A stretch of DNA of 64,000 nt from Paenibacillus glycanilyticus (lineage in GTDB: Bacteria; Bacillota; Bacilli; Paenibacillales; Paenibacillaceae): positions 186,001 to 250,000 of the forward strand of contig NZ_BSSQ01000013.1 in assembly GCF_030161375.1 (NCBI RefSeq), in the 5' to 3' direction. Below are positions 61,432 through 64,000 of this stretch, piece after piece. The translations under genes were made by a program, and so were the position numbers. The notes under the pieces are model-generated. The model had not been told where the DNA came from. It ran no database searches and saw only the letters and a list, made by a program, of their open reading frames with translations. Positions within the stretch are counted from its first letter, which is position 1, and each line of letters opens with the position of its first letter.

Positions 61432-61487
61432 GCTGCTTTGAACAAACCGAATGTTGCATTCGGTTTGCTCGGAGCAGCTTCTTTTTG
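61432..61487 (+). terminator. Rho-independent terminator
   Basis: GCTGCTTTG-A-CAAACCGAAT / ATTCGGTTTG-CTC-GGAGCAGC followed by TTCTTTTT. Three AAGAATC direct repeats (61406-61428) precede it. Confidence 0.8.
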
Positions 61488-61629
61488 CTATACATCCTTT
61501 AATGAACGGGACAATTAGCGGACTAATCGTCAACTTAATGGATGCCTGATCAAATACGAATTTCCAAATAAATGATAGAATAACTACAACTTATACGGAG
61601 AAGAGCGAAACAGAAGGAGAAATAAGTTC

Positions 61630-62406
61630 ATGCGGTTTAATGAGAAGGTTGTTATCGTTACGGGCGGCGGTTCGGGAATCGGGGAAACAAGCGCGCGTCT
61701 GTTTGCCGCCGAAGGGGCGAGCGTCGTCATCGCGGATTGGAACGAGGAAGACGGGCAGCGAGTAGCCGCGTCGCTAAACGCAGAGTTTCCAAGCAAGATG
61801 ATGCCTCGAGCGGTTGCATTAAAGACGGACGTATCCCGGGAGGAGGATTCCGTTGCGTTAATGGAGTACACGATGCAAACTTTTGGAAGGCTCGATGTAC
61901 TATTCAACAATGCGGCGGTTATCCATCCGAAGCCGATCGAGGAGATTACCGAGCACAATTTCGACCGCTTGATGGCCGTTAATTTGAAGGGTGTCTATTT
62001 GACGATCAAGCATGCTATACCTTTGCTTCGCCGGACGAAAGGCTCGATCGTTAATATGGCTTCGCTTGGCGGAATTGTCGGCCAACGGAATAACCCCATC
62101 TACGCGGCATCCAAGGGCGGTTTGATTGCGTTGACCAAGTCGCTCGCGCTTGATTTCGCGCCGGATGGCGTACGGGTTAATTGCGTCTGTCCGGCTGGCG
62201 TGTCGACGCCCTTGCTTGAAGCGTGGACAATGGAGCAGCCCGATCCGGCGGCAGCCGCGAAGTCGCTTGCCGACATGCATCCGCTTGGCCGTCCGGCCAC
62301 CCCGGAGGAGGTCGCGCAGTCGGTGCTGTACCTTGCGTCGGAGCATGCTTCGTTCGTGACGGGAGTTGCCTTGCCCGTAGAAGGCGGCGCTTCGCTTGGC
62401 TATTAA
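61630..62406 (+). CDS. Short-chain dehydrogenase/reductase
   Basis: A 258-residue classical SDR: TGGGSGIGE (11-19), NNAA (about 95-98) in place of NNAG, and YAASK at about 161-165 with an upstream Ser in NMASLGG. IADWNEED after beta-2 suggests NAD+ preference. Substrate unknown. AGAAGGAG precedes the ATG. It differs from the SDR at 49358 in sequence. Confidence 0.85.
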   Translation: MRFNEKVVIVTGGGSGIGETSARLFAAEGASVVIADWNEEDGQRVAASLNAEFPSKMMPRAVALKTDVSREEDSVALMEYTMQTFGRLDVLFNNAAVIHPKPIEEITEHNFDRLMAVNLKGVYLTIKHAIPLLRRTKGSIVNMASLGGIVGQRNNPIYAASKGGLIALTKSLALDFAPDGVRVNCVCPAGVSTPLLEAWTMEQPDPAAAAKSLADMHPLGRPATPEEVAQSVLYLASEHASFVTGVALPVEGGASLGY

Positions 62407-62550
62407 TGAATAGGCTTAATACAGTAGAATACCTTGCTGAAGACAACTGCGAATCTATCTTTTGGCGGTTGTCTTTTTGCATAAATTATGGTTATTTATA
62501 TAGAGATAGGATAGCGAGTGAGGAAGATCGCAACGTTTATCCAAGTAATA

Positions 62551-62564
62551 TGTAAGCGCTTTAA
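62551..62564 (+). promoter_or_regulatory. cre-like catabolite-control site
   Basis: TGTAAGCGCTTTAA matches the CcpA cre consensus with one mismatch. It lies 20 bases before the start of the membrane regulator gene, so catabolite repression is plausible. Confidence 0.5.
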
Positions 62565-62584
62565 TTGCGGGAGGGAGCTATTGT

Positions 62585-64000
62585 ATGCCGAAGCATTCCA
62601 CCATTTTTCGTAAATTCCTAATTTCTTATCTTATTATTCTAGTCATACCGAGCATTGCCGGGTACGTATCCTACCGCACATCCATCGAGGTTACGCAATC
62701 CGTCTCCATTGAGAACGGCATTACGCAATTGGAACGCAGCAAAGAAATATTGGAGAGAAGGATGGCGGAGGTTGAGGGTTTCACGAGGCAGTTGGCTTTG
62801 AATCCGGATTTGAATGCTCTGATGAACGAAAAGATCAAAGGCGATCAAGATAACGTGTACGGCATCTGGAACGTGATGAGGCAGGTGATGCCCTTCAGCC
62901 AGACGAACGACTTCCTGCAAAATTATTTTATCTATCTAAGCAACTACGACGTTATCTTGTCGCAAGGCTCCGCTTATTTCCGGCCGGAGCATTATTACGA
63001 CAATTTCCGATACAATGACATGTCATTGGCTGAATGGAAAAGCACGGTGCTGGATCGGAATCATGGCAGTGAAATTATGCCGCTCCGCCCGTTCACGAAC
63101 AAAACAAAGCAAACTTCGGTCGTTACATACATGCAGTCGCTTCCGCTCGACAGCTTCAGCGGCAATTCGCCGGCGACCGTTGTTGTCATCATAGACGAAG
63201 AGAATATTTCAAGCTTGCTATCCGGACTTGAGGAGCGGTATGGCGGCTGGACCCATATTAGCGATTCGCAAGGAAATACGATCAGTCTGCGCGGTACCGA
63301 TGAGAATGCGGCAGCCCGGTTAAGCGGGGATACCCGCTTTGATCCGGCAAAAGTTAGCCAGTTCTACAACGATGACCTCGTTATTACGATTCGTTCGGAC
63401 AAGAACGGTTGGGTGTACCAAGCGGGAATTCCGCGCCACGTCCTAATGGAGAACGCGAATCAAATCAGGACGATTACCTGGCTGGTGACCGGCGCCGCTC
63501 TTCTGCTTGGTTTGCTTGCCGGCTTGCTGCTTGCGTACCGGAACAGCGTACCGATTAACCGGCTGTTAGGCGTCATGAAGGAGCACTTTGGCAAAGAAGG
63601 CATAACGGGGCGGAACGAATTCGACTTCCTGCAGGGGAACATTTCGAGGATGATTACAAGCAACCGGCAACTGGAGAACGAGCTTAACCGGCAGCTACCG
63701 CTCGTCCGCGACGGCTTCCTGAAACGGCTAATCGCCGGTGAATTCCAGTCGGGGGAGGAGATTGCCGCGGCGGCTGCGCAAGCAGGCGCTCACTTCCAGT
63801 CGCAGCAAGGGTTTGTTAGCGTGTTGCGAATTAACGGCTACTCCGGCATGGACAGCGTCGAAATTCTTAACGAGCTGACGGCCGCCCGGCTGATCGTAAA
63901 GCAGATACTCCTTGAGCTAGAACTAGGCAGCAATCTTCTAATGACGGATCTTGGATCAGACCGGATCGTTACGATTTGTCAGGTCAATCAAGAGGAGCAG
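62585..64000 (+). CDS. Membrane-bound AraC-type regulator (YesS-like), 5' part
   Basis: The first 472 codons of a protein running off the window: TM1 at about residues 12-30, an extracellular sensor domain of about 250 residues, TM2 at about 299-320 (WLVTGAALLLGLLAGLLLAY), then a cytoplasmic linker. The plan is that of the large YesS-type AraC regulators of Paenibacillus that control carbohydrate uptake; the C-terminal HTH is outside the window. GGGAGGG lies 10 bases upstream of ATG 62585. Confidence 0.8.
   Translation, partial: MPKHSTIFRKFLISYLIILVIPSIAGYVSYRTSIEVTQSVSIENGITQLERSKEILERRMAEVEGFTRQLALNPDLNALMNEKIKGDQDNVYGIWNVMRQVMPFSQTNDFLQNYFIYLSNYDVILSQGSAYFRPEHYYDNFRYNDMSLAEWKSTVLDRNHGSEIMPLRPFTNKTKQTSVVTYMQSLPLDSFSGNSPATVVVIIDEENISSLLSGLEERYGGWTHISDSQGNTISLRGTDENAAARLSGDTRFDPAKVSQFYNDDLVITIRSDKNGWVYQAGIPRHVLMENANQIRTITWLVTGAALLLGLLAGLLLAYRNSVPINRLLGVMKEHFGKEGITGRNEFDFLQGNISRMITSNRQLENELNRQLPLVRDGFLKRLIAGEFQSGEEIAAAAAQAGAHFQSQQGFVSVLRINGYSGMDSVEILNELTAARLIVKQILLELELGSNLLMTDLGSDRIVTICQVNQEEQ

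Overview
The window reads as a chromosomal segment of a spore-forming, mid-GC Gram-positive bacterium of the Paenibacillus/Cohnella type. The evidence is dense Shine-Dalgarno usage with GTG and TTG starts, an S-layer-homology GH18 protein, a YjcZ-type 34-residue sporulation peptide, YheC/YheD ATP-grasp proteins, many AraC-type sugar regulators, a CIRCE element, and TPP and c-di-AMP riboswitches. I see no prophage, transposase, rRNA, tRNA or CRISPR; the region looks like ordinary core plus accessory chromosome.

Layout. 1-3.3 kb: an HssRS/HrtBA-like heme-sensing two-component system and efflux pump, with a GTTCAT direct repeat in front of hrtB. 3.3-8.5 kb: two orphan surface or unknown proteins flanking a LacI regulator and GH36 alpha-galactosidase operon. 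8.7-16.1 kb: an AraC regulator divergent from a GH2 beta-galactosidase and a GH172/DUF2961 protein, then an AraC-cupin pair and a MATE exporter. 16.2-20.3 kb: htpG behind a perfect CIRCE, then an aldehyde dehydrogenase with a DUF779 partner. 20.3-25.9 kb: speD, a CYTH/P-loop/unknown operon, an ABC exporter with a divergent TetR regulator and twin operators, and a tiny lysine-rich protein. 26-34.2 kb: a TPP-riboswitch thiamin operon (tenA, ABC pyrimidine transporter, thiF, thiE, thiS, thiG, thiO, thiD). 34.7-38.1 kb: a c-di-AMP (ydaO) riboswitch ahead of a KamA homologue that has lost its radical-SAM cysteines, an esterase, and a NlpC/P60 protein. 38.3-46.4 kb: a CapA/YheCD surface-polymer group, a trans-isoprenyl synthase, small unknown genes, a polysaccharide deacetylase, an M15 peptidase and YjcZ. 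46.8-54 kb: an SLH-GH18 protein, a TetR/SDR pair, and a DdlR-like MocR regulator, ddl and aminotransferase group. 54-62.4 kb: DUF72, DUF2306, a sugar-dehydrogenase-like lipoprotein, an ArsR/SRPBCC operon, a second-type murG, thrC and an SDR. The window ends inside a membrane-bound YesS-like regulator preceded by a cre-like site.

The most unusual signal is a family of short repeats at four loci (before thiF, the SLH-GH18 gene, ddl and murG). Each unit starts with ATGCTTACGAAG or ATGCTTTCGAAG, which reads as a mini-ORF (MLTK-stop in its simplest form). The mini-ORF is followed by a hairpin. The last hairpin of each array runs into T5 and then directly into the Shine-Dalgarno of the next gene. 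Units occur once, twice or three times in tandem, and neighbouring strands can pair in alternative ways. This looks like an undescribed 5'-leader attenuator or riboregulator class and would link thiamin synthesis with cell-wall assembly. Other points worth checking are the degenerate radical-SAM protein under a c-di-AMP switch, the twin TetR operators, CIRCE control of htpG, and a 112-bp nested palindrome at 38120-38231.
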